A DNA stretch of 64,000 nt, taken from NCBI GenBank assembly GCA_026874595.1, contig CM049316.1, forward strand, positions 61,981,176 to 62,045,175. The letters are read 5' to 3'. The notes under the pieces are model-generated. The model did no database searches, was not told the DNA's origin, and was given only the letters and a program-made list of their open reading frames with translations. Made by a program: the position numbers and the translations under genes. This DNA comes from Sipunculus nudus. Lineage: Eukaryota > Annelida > Sipuncula > Golfingiida > Sipunculidae. Shown here piece by piece: positions 1-11,078 of the stretch (the stretch's first letter is position 1; each line of letters begins with the position of its first letter).

Positions 1-75
1 CACTCTAACAGCCACGCTTAGGGTCGAACCCGGGTCGCCAGCGGAGAGCGCCGACCGTCAAGGCTCCTTCGTCTA
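1..75 (-). repeat. tRNA-derived SINE fragment, cut by the window edge
   Basis: Read on the minus strand, positions 30-21 give a Pol III B-box-like word (GGTTCGACCC) preceded by CTGGCGACCC. The same context recurs in the better preserved copy at 10925-11078. The A-box half is not recognisable here, so this copy is truncated or diverged at its head, and its tail runs off the left edge. It is a retroposed repeat rather than a functional tRNA gene, because no cloverleaf can be closed. Confidence 0.6.
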
Positions 76-418
76 GAGTAATATGAAATCAAATGCCTAG
101 GCCTTTTATAAAAAGTCGAACCCGCACTTGCATATAAAAAAAAAACCTGACGGACACTGGTCAACGTCTCATGATGAAATGACAAAATATGGATTAAATA
201 TTGACCAACCAGTGGCGGCCGATTGTCCTTTATGCTACCCTGTGGCGATTGCTGAAACAACTAACACTAAATTATTCACTCCGTAGGCTACGAATATAAC
301 CTAGTGACATAAAGTGAGCCACTCACTTTCATTATTTCTTTTATACCTCTCATAATTGTCTTAGTGTGAGTCTGGTATATCTGCATATCATTATGTCGTA
401 ATTGAATACGACAGATAC
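76..418. other. Non-coding stretch, nothing recognised
   Basis: No exon with plausible splice sites and no repeat shared with the rest of the window was seen here. Confidence 0.4.
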
Positions 419-660
419 AAGGGGCGGATTGAGGATTTAGGAAAAAAAAAAGAAGGGGGGGGGGGGGGGGGGTTCCTACCCAAGAGGACCAATGACAAAC
501 CTAAAAATAGACCAGAGGTCCGGATAGGGGTTGGATGGGTGTCCAGGCCCGCAGAAATTCGTCTAAAACCCTTTAAAAAAGGTTGCGATGGTTGAATTGG
601 GGGGGGGGGGGGGGTTCGGGTCCGGCTTGTCTGGACCGCTTCGTGATACTTCTGACGAGG
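419..660 (-). repeat. Dispersed repeat starting AGGGGCGGATTGAGGATTTAGG, with poly-G runs
   Basis: The left end (aggggcggat...gaggatttagg) is the reverse complement of the ends of the repeats at 31080-31197 and 31745-31862 (cctaaatcctggatccgccc). Internal pieces such as gaggaccaatgac match aggactaatgac in those copies. Two long G homopolymers, 455-472 and 599-614, lie inside or beside it. The family looks like a non-autonomous DNA element, but the right end and target duplication are not clear. Confidence 0.5.
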
Positions 661-1936
661 CTAACAAACTATGAGGTTCCACGGTGCGTAAACGTTATAT
701 ATATAATTACATATAATAAGCACAATCAATGGACAGACACGCACATCAAGAATAATTTATCGTCTTTTATTTCACATTACCGATGACATTTCCGTGGTCA
801 AATTTATTCACTCTCACTGCTATGAATGCGAAATTATTCCAAAGCCAGTGCAAAAATAATTCGAAGCTTGTGTAATAAGGAACGATCTAAATGTCACGCA
901 GTACCTGAATATCATGTTGTCTGTAGTATTTTTCATGGCAAGCTTGCAAAAATTCTACGCATTGTGTTTTGTCTAGTGAATTAATATTTTAAGTTACCTG
1001 CTCGCACCAGATTCTTTGTTCAAGAGTCCACAGAACAATTAATCATTGTTGTTTCCTTATTTTAGGTTCATGTAATGTCGTGAGGCTTTCGTAAACAGAC
1101 CGAAAAAAGCTTTGTCTAAAACAAAGCACACATATTAGAGCTACGTAGTCACATACGTCATATGAATTATCTTTCGCTAGCAGTTAATTTTAGCTGAATG
1201 AAAAAAAATATGCCAGCTTACAGGCTCATCGTCTCATGTTCATCTACTTTATTTATTGTTTTGTTTCCATGTTTTGACCAATACAATCCAACTGGATTTA
1301 TCGACTATAGTATAACCCTGCAGCGGAAGGTATAGGACAGTGCACATGCGCGAAAACTTGCAATCAAGAGAGTAAAATGTTTTCATGAATCATATTTAAA
1401 TTACATTTTTTTTTACCGTTGGTCTCCATCTTGATAAATGGACGCTAACTAAATAGTTTAAGAACGAATTATCTTACCAGATATTATTTTTATTGACAGG
1501 AAGGACAAAGTATTGCATACCTAAAACTGTGGTTGCCTTTTTGTTCATAAGGGTTTTAATTTCGCGAATATGAAGCACTCGCAAATAAGATGCCTCATAC
1601 ACATCGAAAAACAAGAAGGGATGATGCATCTGCGCAAACGGATTAGTTATCACATCTCTTGAAACACTGTTTGTTAATCAGCAACCTGATATGTGCATGG
1701 TATTGACCCCGGTCCATACAAGCACATTATTAAAATAATGTAACGATTGTAATAGTAAAAACATAGTTTGAGATTTATTCATATAATATAACAAATACTG
1801 GTGTACTTAGACTTTATTTTATCTGGCATGATCGGAAAGTTCAAAATGAAGGAATCACGAAATTCCAATCTCGCAAATATAAAGCCAACCAAAGTATGTC
1901 TACAGTAAAAAATAAAGGGCACCCTCAATCAATATA
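661..1936. other. Non-coding, nothing recognised
   Basis: This is AT-rich sequence without a supported exon. If the GTPase exon at 4453 has a nearby upstream exon it could be expected in this direction, but I did not find the G4 (NKxD) segment here. Confidence 0.35.
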
Positions 1937-2111
1937 CAGTAAAGCCTCGATATTACGACCATCAGTGGCACAATATAAAGTGGTCGCATTTTGGAATGGG
2001 TCGTCTCAGCGAAGTATCATATAGAGAGCAAAAATATCGGGACTGGGAACAAGTGGTCGTTATTTTGAGGTGGTCGTTAAACAGAGGTGGTCGTTAGGCA
2101 GGGCTTTACTG
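1937..2111. mobile_element. 175-bp pogo-like miniature transposon flanked by TA
   Basis: The element begins CAGTAAAGCCTC and ends GGGCTTTACTG. It is flanked on both sides by TA (1935-1936 and 2112-2113), the target duplication expected of Tc1/mariner/pogo elements. The interior repeats the word GTGGTCG several times. The terminal word resembles the CAGTGAAAC ends of the larger element at 38140-39798, suggesting mobilisation by a related transposase. No coding capacity is present. Confidence 0.75.
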
Positions 2112-4452
2112 TATGAGCCATGGCTAACTGGATACTGTCAAGCAGGATCCTGCAAATTTTGCATATGCCAGGTCAACAAATGCATCGCCATAGGCTGTAG
2201 TTCTTTTGCCGTTCACTAAACCGCTTTTCCTGGAAGGTTTACGTTCTATAAGAAATCCTGTTCTCCTGCAAGCTTAATTAACAATTTCATCGCCCGATAA
2301 CTCAATTTGGACCACAGCCAACCTCAGTTGCCGGTGGCTGCTAAGGCAATTATAGTCATTAATATTTTTTTGTTGTTTCAACGCCCAAGAGGCACAAATA
2401 ATACACCAAAATCGGAGACTGATCCAGTTCTTTTGACATTCAATTTCAAAAAGTTTCTCGATATATTAGTGTTTAATGCATATAATGCATGTAAGGTAAG
2501 ACATTAATCTTGTTTTCAAGGTATTAAGTGAAGATGAGCAAGATATAAACACACAAAAACAGATATTAGTGCTTAGGCATAACTTGCACAAAAGCTATAT
2601 TTTACATATTTAAATATTTGTATGAAATTACGATTTTGATACACAATTTATTAGAGAGACACTGAGATACAGCAAACCTGTAGCTGCAGACTCAATCGCT
2701 TAACGCCTCCTATGAGCAGAAGGGATGTATTGTTTAGAAAATGGGGGAGAACCTTTGTCAGTTGAGAGTAACGATGACACCATTACAGGAAGGGACGAGA
2801 GACCTATATTATAAGGTCAAAGGTCAATTGGATGGAGACTGGGTCCTTGACCATGTCCACGAGACGTTATTTGTTTCCCAATATCATTCTTGCCGGAGGT
2901 GGAGTTACTGAGGTGAATTATTCCGGGAACACTTTGTTTATGAGGTCAGTCGCTATAACGGTATACCACTAACAGAAGCCAAAATGTCAAGTAGCCCCGG
3001 CAAGACCATGACGCCAAGCATCCTATAAACGAGTCAAAGGACAGATCGTCCGAAATGACGTGACGTCACTGGAGTCAATGGGGATGTCTTCACGCGTTAA
3101 AGCTGTCCACCGCAACCTGATTGGGGCAAAATTAAAGTTCCAAGAAACTGTTAGAGTCTTTCAAAGCAATAGAGGAATTCACTTTACGACTTGAACTATC
3201 AGGATTAGGGTCGTCCGGTTATCTGTTTTCCTGGTTAAATGTTAAAGACAGCTGGTATTGGTTATCATATATAACTTACCAGACGAAATGAACCGTAAAA
3301 GTGTCCAACGCATATTTCTGCTTGAGATTAGCTAACTTTCCATGGCATTATTTGTCCACATATTCCGCTGCAACATGGATGTACCCCATTTTCTTAAATT
3401 AAAGGTTTTTTTCCTTAAAAAATCTTCTATCAAGGAAATAGGCTTGTGTCTTGCTTGAGTCACACTAGTGATAACCATGTTGATGTATGTCAAGTACAAC
3501 CTGACAAAACTATTGTAATTACAAAGAGGACAGCTACCTTCCTTCCCATTGACTATTAATTAAATGTCTCCGGACGAATTGTCCACGGACACTGACAAAT
3601 GTCCCCGATAAAATAACCCAAAGATATTTTACTCTAGGACAATTACCCCCGGATATCCCTTTCCCAGTTTTCCTCTAGCATGATATGGTATAAAATATCC
3701 CATAATATATAAACTTGACAAGCATATACACTGTTCTGAGTGGGTGTTTGGTATAAACATTTCAGAGGTTAAAACCTGAAATACATTAAAATTAAAAATA
3801 ATAAAAATAAGTGTTGTGGCTGTGTTTATAATGTATTTTTATATATAATGTATATTATTCAGTGATATTATATAACAGAGCTAGTATGCTTTAAATCATT
3901 AATGCACAATCTTTAAGCTATTCACGTTACATTTTATTAATTGAAATTTTCTTTCATTCCTTTTAAACGCAGTATTTCATATTTGCCTCCGCAACGAGGG
4001 GATTCGTTAATTACCGATCGTGTGTGCGTGTGATTTGTGTGTGTGTGTTTGTTCACTAAATAACTAACGCAATCATGAACGGAATTTTCATGAAACATTC
4101 AGGACTTTTTAAGAATGGGCCAAGGAAGAATCGATTAAATTTTGGTCTTGATTCAGCATCTTTTTCGGATGCTGGAGCTTCATCAAGGAACATTCACACA
4201 TGTACGGTCACTTATGCACGAATGAACTTGGGAATATGGGCTAAAAATAAGTGAATACACAGAACATTCCGCCTCATCCGTGTTGGCCGAACACCTGTTC
4301 AGGTCATGCTCGAGCTACCAACACCTTAGGGGTTACGATATCCAGTGTGTTCGCAGAGCGTTTTTGAAACTTGTGCTCCCATGGCGGAGGCATGTGTCCA
4401 TAGAGATGCACATTGATAGATGCACATTGCTAATTTTTTGTTTTATTTTCAG
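2112..4452. other. Non-coding; possible RGK intron or upstream region
   Basis: No upstream exon of the GTPase was identified. The stretch 4017-4060 contains a short GT-rich run. The final bases before 4453 form a good acceptor (pyrimidine-rich tract ending TTTTCAG). Confidence 0.4.
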
Positions 4453-4727
4453 AGGGCCGGACTCTGGCTGAAAAGAACGACTGTAAGTTCATCGAAGTGT
4501 CGGCAGCACTGAACCACCGAGTGGACGAGCTGCTGGTCGGAGTGCTGAAACAGATTCGTCTGACGGCCGAGAGGGCGCAGCACCAGAAACGACGGAAGTC
4601 ACGTGGGTGTCTGGAATCCGGGGCTGAGAGTAACTGCATACAAAAAGCGCGGCAAAATGTCCTTCGTAAACTATTTGGGAGCAACAGAGGCATGTCCAAG
4701 TCCTGTGAGAACTTATTAACTCTATAA
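4453..4727 (+). CDS. Last coding exon of an RGK-family small GTPase (Rad/Rem/Gem-like)
   Basis: The exon follows an acceptor ending TTTTCAG at 4452, starts with two bases completing a split codon, and ends in TAA at 4725-4727. It encodes about 90 residues. They begin with the G5 region of a Ras-like domain (CKFIEVSAALNHRVDELLVG), continue through the last helix (KQIRL), and then a basic extension. It finishes with SKSCENLLTL, which parallels the conserved RGK C-terminal motif (K-S-K-S-C-H-D-L-S-V-L in vertebrates). RGK proteins lack prenylation. The known family roles are inhibition of voltage-gated calcium channels through the beta subunit and control of Rho-dependent cytoskeleton. The phase implies a preceding exon ending in one codon base. 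The GTP-binding exons were not found and probably lie left of the window. Assignment to Rad, Rem or Gem is not possible from this exon. Confidence 0.85.
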
Positions 4728-5812
4728 ATGGCGTCCTGAATAACTGAATCATATCAAGACATTAGCTTTGGTTTCAAATCCGTACATTGTCAAAATCGAC
4801 CAAACAGTGCACTCTTGAATTCTCAACTAATTCAAATTATTCAGAGCCAAAGGTTTTGTTCTTTATTTCTTTCGTGATATCAGCTGTAGGGGGCGTTTAT
4901 GCTGTCCATAGGGGCGGATTTGAGGGGGGATAGGGGGCTGCGGCCCCTCTTTTACGATCAATGCACGCTTAATACCGAAGAGCAGCGCCACCTTGTACCG
5001 TTTTCTTCCTTATACATACGAGAGTTGTATAAAGTCTACAAGAACTATGTAACCTGTACCAGGGTGTTGGGCTCCCTCATTTTTAAGATCCCGTATTCGC
5101 CTCTAGGGCAATTATAATTTAAATATGAACGTCTAAGAAAAGGGGAGCGAGTGATTTATTTGCCAGAAATTTTACACAGAAAGATATACTAATATTATTT
5201 ACTTTTAATGCTAAGTGATTTCGAATAATAAGTCTTGTTTTCAAATTCAACATGTCACTTGTAACGAATATTGTTTAATGTCATTTTCTGCAGCAGAAAT
5301 GTAAAATTATTTTGTCTACATTTTGCCAACCGACAAATTTAAATACGTTCACAAAATATTAACTTTGGTTCCACTGTTTTGTAAATGCTGGCCCAATATA
5401 CCAACTCTCCGTTTCCAAACTCGAACACAAAACAAATAATAAGTAAAGCAACTTAGAGCGAATGGTTGATTCCTATGCACCCAACTCGTAACCCTCTCCC
5501 CCGAAAAAAATTACACACTAAAGAAGGGAGATTATTAAATAATTAAAAATTTTGGTTTACTCTTTCTGATATTGGCTCTAGTAGTTTTTTCATCACGATG
5601 AAAATGATGGATTGCGCGGACAAAATAAAATGTCAGAGATGGAAAAAAAATGCAGGTTCAGTCTGGTTGTCCACCGATGGAACGTGTATTAGACAAATGG
5701 TATGGATCTTATGTGCAGCCAAGTGTTTCCATTTTGATAACACTCTGAAGTCGAGTGATCTCATTACGTTACGTTTGCGATACGATTAAATCTCACACGA
5801 AAAGTTGGCATT
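4728..5812. other. 3' flank of the GTPase exon; non-coding
   Basis: The RGK 3' UTR should begin here; no convincing polyadenylation signal was picked out. Bases 4906-4965 (aggggcggatttgagggggg...) resemble the end of the repeat family at 419 and 31080. The rest shows nothing recognised. Confidence 0.4.
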
Positions 5813-6360
5813 CAATATATGCGTATACAGTACGTATGCGTTAAGTATGCGACTACTATGCGTATGCACCTATGGGAACTAGACTTATTATTTTCTCTTG
5901 GAGTGATTCTTTATATGTGTATATGCAGTATGAATGCGTATATACGTATGTGAATGCAGCACGTTTCGGTCGCTGACTGTAGCGATAAAAAAAACGCTTA
6001 CGCCTGTTAACGGACGATGGAATTCCACACTTTGACGTCAGTGAGAGGGTATTCCTCTCGCAGATGACATCACTACTCGTGCAGATATATCCCACGTTTT
6101 GGTGCATACGTACCGCATACGCATACGACATATTGATGGAATCGCAGGCGTCCGTTTTCTAGCTGCGTATTAGCATGGTTCCCAGCCTGCCTTGCGCTAC
6201 TCTCACGGAGCGCGCGGCAGGCTTGGAACCATGCTATTGCTACATACGCGTATACGTTGTTTATTCGTGTACACGGACTCACTCCAAGATAATATAATGT
6301 GTGCGATTCTTAGCTGCACACGCATACGTAACGCATACGTACTGTGTACGCATATATGGA
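5813..6360. repeat. Foldback-like element with long inverted arms rich in GCGTATGC
   Basis: The left end (ATATATGCGTATACAGTACG near 5816) is matched in inverted orientation by the right end, whose reverse complement reads ATATATGCGTACACAGTACG. Similarity continues inward through a shared tattatttctcttggagtga-like block (left near 5888, right near 6283), so the arms are at least 150 bp. A compact stem-loop sits at the centre (6172-6235). This architecture is typical of foldback or long-terminal-inverted-repeat miniature elements. No target duplication could be confirmed. Confidence 0.65.
6172..6235. repeat. Central 20-bp-stem hairpin of the foldback element
   Basis: The arms at 6172-6191 and 6216-6235 are inverted repeats with one mismatch. 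The 24-base loop can itself pair through GCGCT and AGCGC. Confidence 0.75.
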
Positions 6361-6935
6361 ATGATACCTTAGTATGTAATCCCGACTTTAAAGAAGACCG
6401 GTAGAATGGCTAACCAATCCATTGGTAAAGTCCAATGTATTTGATTCCTTCACACAGTGGGGTAAACATTTGACCAGTCTGATGTCGATCTGGCTATAAT
6501 TTCATACTTGGATAAAGTCTTTCGAATTGTGAAAAAAACCTTATTTCATAAGCTTTGCTACTCAATACGACAATTGGTTTATGATAAAAAATGAATCTCA
6601 TCCGTTTAAACGGGGGAAAGTCAATTTATAAATACGTTATTTTTCTGTATCATACATCATACACGTAATATACTGCACTGTGCTAGCGTTTCATGCACTC
6701 TTTCGCCCATTTATAAAAACGTTTTTTCTATTATATCATCTGACATGTACACATATACATAAATGCATTGGTTCATAGACTTTTAATTCACTATACACTT
6801 CACTCTTCACTCCAGTTCAAATTTCTACTATTGGGTGTAATGTCTTTTTCTGAATTAAGGGAACCTGTAATCAAATGATTCGCTAGGTCAACAAAATTTT
6901 GTTGTATTTTTTGTTTCAGCCCGTAAGCACGCCTC

Positions 6936-7001
<66 letters not shown>

Positions 7002-9209
7002 TGTATATATATGAAGGACTAACAATTATATTTTCATCATTGAATATAAGATAATATAGTATTATTCATATTTATTTTTGTACTGTATCTATTGTAACAA
7101 GTGTGTATACGTACAGACGTAGTGTACATAACTGTATATATACATATAAATATGTGTTAAAGTGTAATGAACAAACCTGGTATAAAGGGTATTAAGTAAC
7201 AATAATTTCATCAGGAATCTACTTTTATCATTAAAAATAAATGGTAAGACCATTTCAGACATTTAAATGGATCATCAAATATGATGTTTTGTAAGATTTC
7301 AAAAAGTCTCACAGTTCCTAGTATATTCCAAACAAATAGATAATCTAATGGCATCGGTGACTAATGCCTCTATATATACATTTATGACTAAAAGAATGGT
7401 TATTACATATATCTTTCTTCATTTATACGAGTTTTTCTATACGCAGTAATATAACCACCAGGAGGTTTTGTGCAACTGACACCAACCTTTAAATTAAGCA
7501 AATACACGTAATAACACATGTAATTTGTTTGCACGAATTGAGTCTCACATAGAATTTCAGGTCAAGATTTGATTGGCTGTTGCACGTTTGACGTCATAAA
7601 TTGTATTTAACACTAAAGAATGTTAAATTTGTTCTTGTCGATCCGCCTTACAAATGGGAAAAAAATCATTTGCAACAGCTTACTGTCTCCACTAAGGACT
7701 ACATTAAAACTAGCATTGAAACAAATATTAATAACTGTACAATCTCTGGCCATGTATTAGAAAAAAAATAAAATTTTCTGTTAAAAGAAATGATTGGTTG
7801 ATGGACAAGCTTAACTTGTTATATAATGATATAATGGAAAATGTTTGCCGGACCTTGAATCAAATTGCTTATTTAAATAACCTACACAATTTCTTATCAA
7901 CGACAAGTTAATCGATCTTTCCCTCATATTAGCGACATCTGTCGGCGACCACTGACACTGTGTGTTGGGGCCCTTTGTATTGACCATTGAGGTCGTATTT
8001 TTTTATGCATACAATTATAAGTATAAATTGTCCTTTGGGCAGATTTTTTACTTGACAATGGCAAGGTTATAGTCTGTTCCACAGTAGGGTGCCCGTTGAT
8101 ATTTGTGAATATATTTATAAATGAACTGACCAGTTTCGAAAAATAAGCTTGAGGAATGAGGCATAGGCTTAATTTACAAGAATGAAACCTTGTCCATACC
8201 TTGTAAAAATATTTCATTAATTCTGTAAAAACAATATTTGAGGAAACATTTGATTTTTTTACAACATATCATCCCAACTGACTATACTGGTCACATGCTC
8301 AGGCAAGTACATTTAAAAGCTGCTGAATGGTTCTAAAAGTGTAATTGTCAAAGTGAGGCTACTAACCAATTACAGAAACTTTATTACTTGACAACAAAAT
8401 TCAGAGGTAACAGAACGTTGCAACATATGAATTTTAGCTTTTGGTATGTAGTTTTACATCTCATATTAGGCATTTGCTCCCTCATTGGCTATAGTGTCGA
8501 ACTGTGTGATAATATTAAGTTTAAGAAAATAATCGCCAAATTCAAATGGGCATCAGACTGGTGGAACAGACTATAGTCCAGTTGACCGGAACTCGGATGT
8601 CGATTAACACGCGCACTGCGCATGCTCGTGCATAAAGGTCAGTTGAATCAAAGTGTACAAAGAAACTTCGCCGATGGGTAGAATTAGACTAAGTCGTGTT
8701 TTCTTATTGCAAGAATGTGGGGGGGGGGGGGGGTATGTTTTTGCTGATCTAACGTGCGTAGTATAAATCTCTGATCAGCACAACTGAAAAATATACATGT
8801 TAGTCACGGGTGGAATACTGGCGAACTATAAACACACATTGGTTTTTGCTTGATTGTTTTATACTTAAACAACTATGTCCAGTAGATGATATGGTGCTGA
8901 TTTGGGTGTATTTGTACAAAATCGTCATTTCTATTCCTTTGATTCGAATATTGGTGCCTTCGTCTATTAAATATATAACTGAATACATTGTGTTTGTTGT
9001 ACGTTTCAATTGGATTGAGATGCTTTGATAAACAAAGAGTTTCTCAGATAATAATTTTATTGCAATGCTGAGACAGTTTCTGAAGTATGGTTTTGATTTC
9101 ATTCCAATTTTCTAATTCTGAATTCGGATTATGGCTCCATTCTTTACTTCAGGTACATTTGAAATCTATCTCTTAAAGCCTAAGAATACTGCCATATTTT
9201 AATGGCCAC
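6361..9209. other. Non-coding region with an AT microsatellite and poly-G
   Basis: A pure (TA)n run occupies about 6939-6994 and a G homopolymer occupies 8719-8733. No exon-like coding segment is supported. The short open frames here have no recognisable protein features. Confidence 0.45.
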
Positions 9210-9785
9210 CCATGGTTGAACAGACTTTGATGTAGGACTCGGACTTGACTCGAGTCCACGATTTACGGACTCGGAATTGCACTTGATATCGATGGCCCTG
9301 GGTTGGACTTGAATTCGATGGCCCTGGACTCGGACTTTGAGGTCAAGACTTGAGAAATCAGGTCCAGCGCATATGAGTTCAGTCGATAAAAATGTCATCA
9401 GAGGTCTGACGTTAAGATTGCAAAACATACCACAAAGACTAAGATATTTATAACTTATATGCAGTATTTGCGATTATTTCAAACACAAGTAGATTGATCC
9501 ACAATTGATTCCATAATATCTGAAGTTCCAAAGAGGATGACCTCAGCAAAATATAATTCAACCTCAACGTAAAAAAATATATATACAAATACGATTACCT
9601 CATATTTCCATTTCTATATTTTACTGAACTTGAAATATACCTTTCATGGGAGTCGAACTTTGAATCTCTTTCTAAAAGACTAGGACACGAAGAAGGTGGA
9701 CTGTGATTTGAACCTATAGGGGTAAGACTTGGACTTTAACTCAGCCATTCTGGACTCAGACTTGCACGCGGACTCGGAAAGTGTG
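9210..9785. repeat. Region with repeated GGACTCGGACTTG words
   Basis: Blocks at 9234-9350 and 9725-9780 repeat words such as ggactcggacttg, actcgagtcc and ggccctgg. The ACTCGAGTCC word is shared with the subterminal parts of the hAT-like element at 35312-35703. The two blocks may bound one degraded element, but the ends were not resolved. Confidence 0.4.
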
Positions 9786-10924
9786 GAACCGACTACAACA
9801 CAGGAAGGGACCATAAAAAGACTAAGGAATGATATCATGCCTATAATCGTATTACCAAATCTATACGACCATGTGATGTATAAAAATTTGTTTGCTGGAC
9901 CTTTCGGTGAAGTCTTTCATCTAATACTTGCCTTTGGTCATAGAATTTACAAGCTAACTGTGTTAAAGAAATTGAGAGAATAATTCAGTGGACTTTCCCA
10001 TATATGAGACGATCCTGCAATCGTCACGCAGGCCCTGAGTCGTTTACGTAAAGATGTTTTTTTTATCAATTATCCTTTCAGTCATCCGATATTTACTGGA
10101 CAGAAAACATCACAATTTGTCTGGCAGAGCACTTAGCGGCTAAATATCCGAAAAGTTTTAATGCAGCACATTAGAACGCCATACCGGGGTCACAGCATGA
10201 GCAGACGGGTTGGATATTTCGTCGCTTCTGTAAGAGCGTCCTGCTGGGGTCATATCACGAAACAATTACTGGCGATACAATCACCGTCATTCCTACCCCG
10301 TTAGACGCAGCCAAGAAACGTCTAAAAAAAGCAACGATGCCTAGTAGCTCAGTCAGTGGCAAACAAGTTGTAAACAACATCCTGTTTGTAAAACGCCTCG
10401 TCTCCTCAACGCATGAATTCGATCAGAAATTCTCCCCCATGATGCTTGCCAGTGTAATATAAAGCCAAAATTACATGCTGTAGTTGTCTACATACTACAA
10501 GGGTTCCATTTTCGTGCGGTCCCCATACAATGATATATGAACAGATTATCATCAAAAAATTTGGGCTAAATCTTAACGATTGGACGGAGACCCAGGTAAA
10601 AAAAGTAAAAATTAATGTTCATTGGATAATTAGAAAAGAAAATTATGACATCATTTTTCATAGCAATCTTTTCTTTCGACGATGAAGCCTTTTATTCATG
10701 AAGGTTTTGTTTTCGCGATTATTTCCTTTTCGCGAATTGGAAACCCTTGCGAATATTAAGACGATTAAGGGAGTTGCAAACGTTGGTGTGACACACCAAA
10801 ATAAATGGATGCTAACCACATCCTAATTGATTGTGATGGACCTAGCCTATTAAAGTGTATTCTGATGATCACAAATATAACAGTCGGCCCATACAGATGG
10901 ACAATGGGTCTTTAAACAAAGCTG
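9786..10924. other. Non-coding, nothing recognised
   Basis: There is no supported exon, RNA gene or shared repeat. Confidence 0.35.
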
Positions 10925-11078
10925 TATATATAAATTTTATTTATAAAACCCGAGGACCCGGAGAACACCACCGGCTTTGACGTGCTACTACGACCCACTC
11001 TCATAGTCACGCCTCGGATCGAACCCGGGTCGCCAGCGGAGAAGGCCGAGCGTTTTACCACTCAGCTATCCAGGCCCC
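10925..11078 (-). repeat. tRNA-derived SINE, best-preserved copy
   Basis: On the minus strand the head starts near 11078 with GGGGCCTGGATAGCTGAG. The A box (TAGCTGAGTGGTAAAACG) lies within 11051-11070 and the B box (GGTTCGATCC) at 11025-11016. The body then contains ggtggtgttctccgggtcctc (10950-10975), also seen in weaker form in the copy near 35770. It ends in an AT-rich tail. The order A box, B box, non-tRNA body and tail is that of a Pol III-driven SINE rather than a tRNA gene. Confidence 0.8.

Noticed and set aside
6939-6994. AT microsatellite as an origin or matrix-attachment site
   Set aside because: A plain dinucleotide run; sequence alone gives no functional support.
10990-11078. Functional tRNA gene on the minus strand
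   Set aside because: A and B boxes are present, but no acceptor stem pairs and the body continues into a SINE-type sequence shared with another locus.
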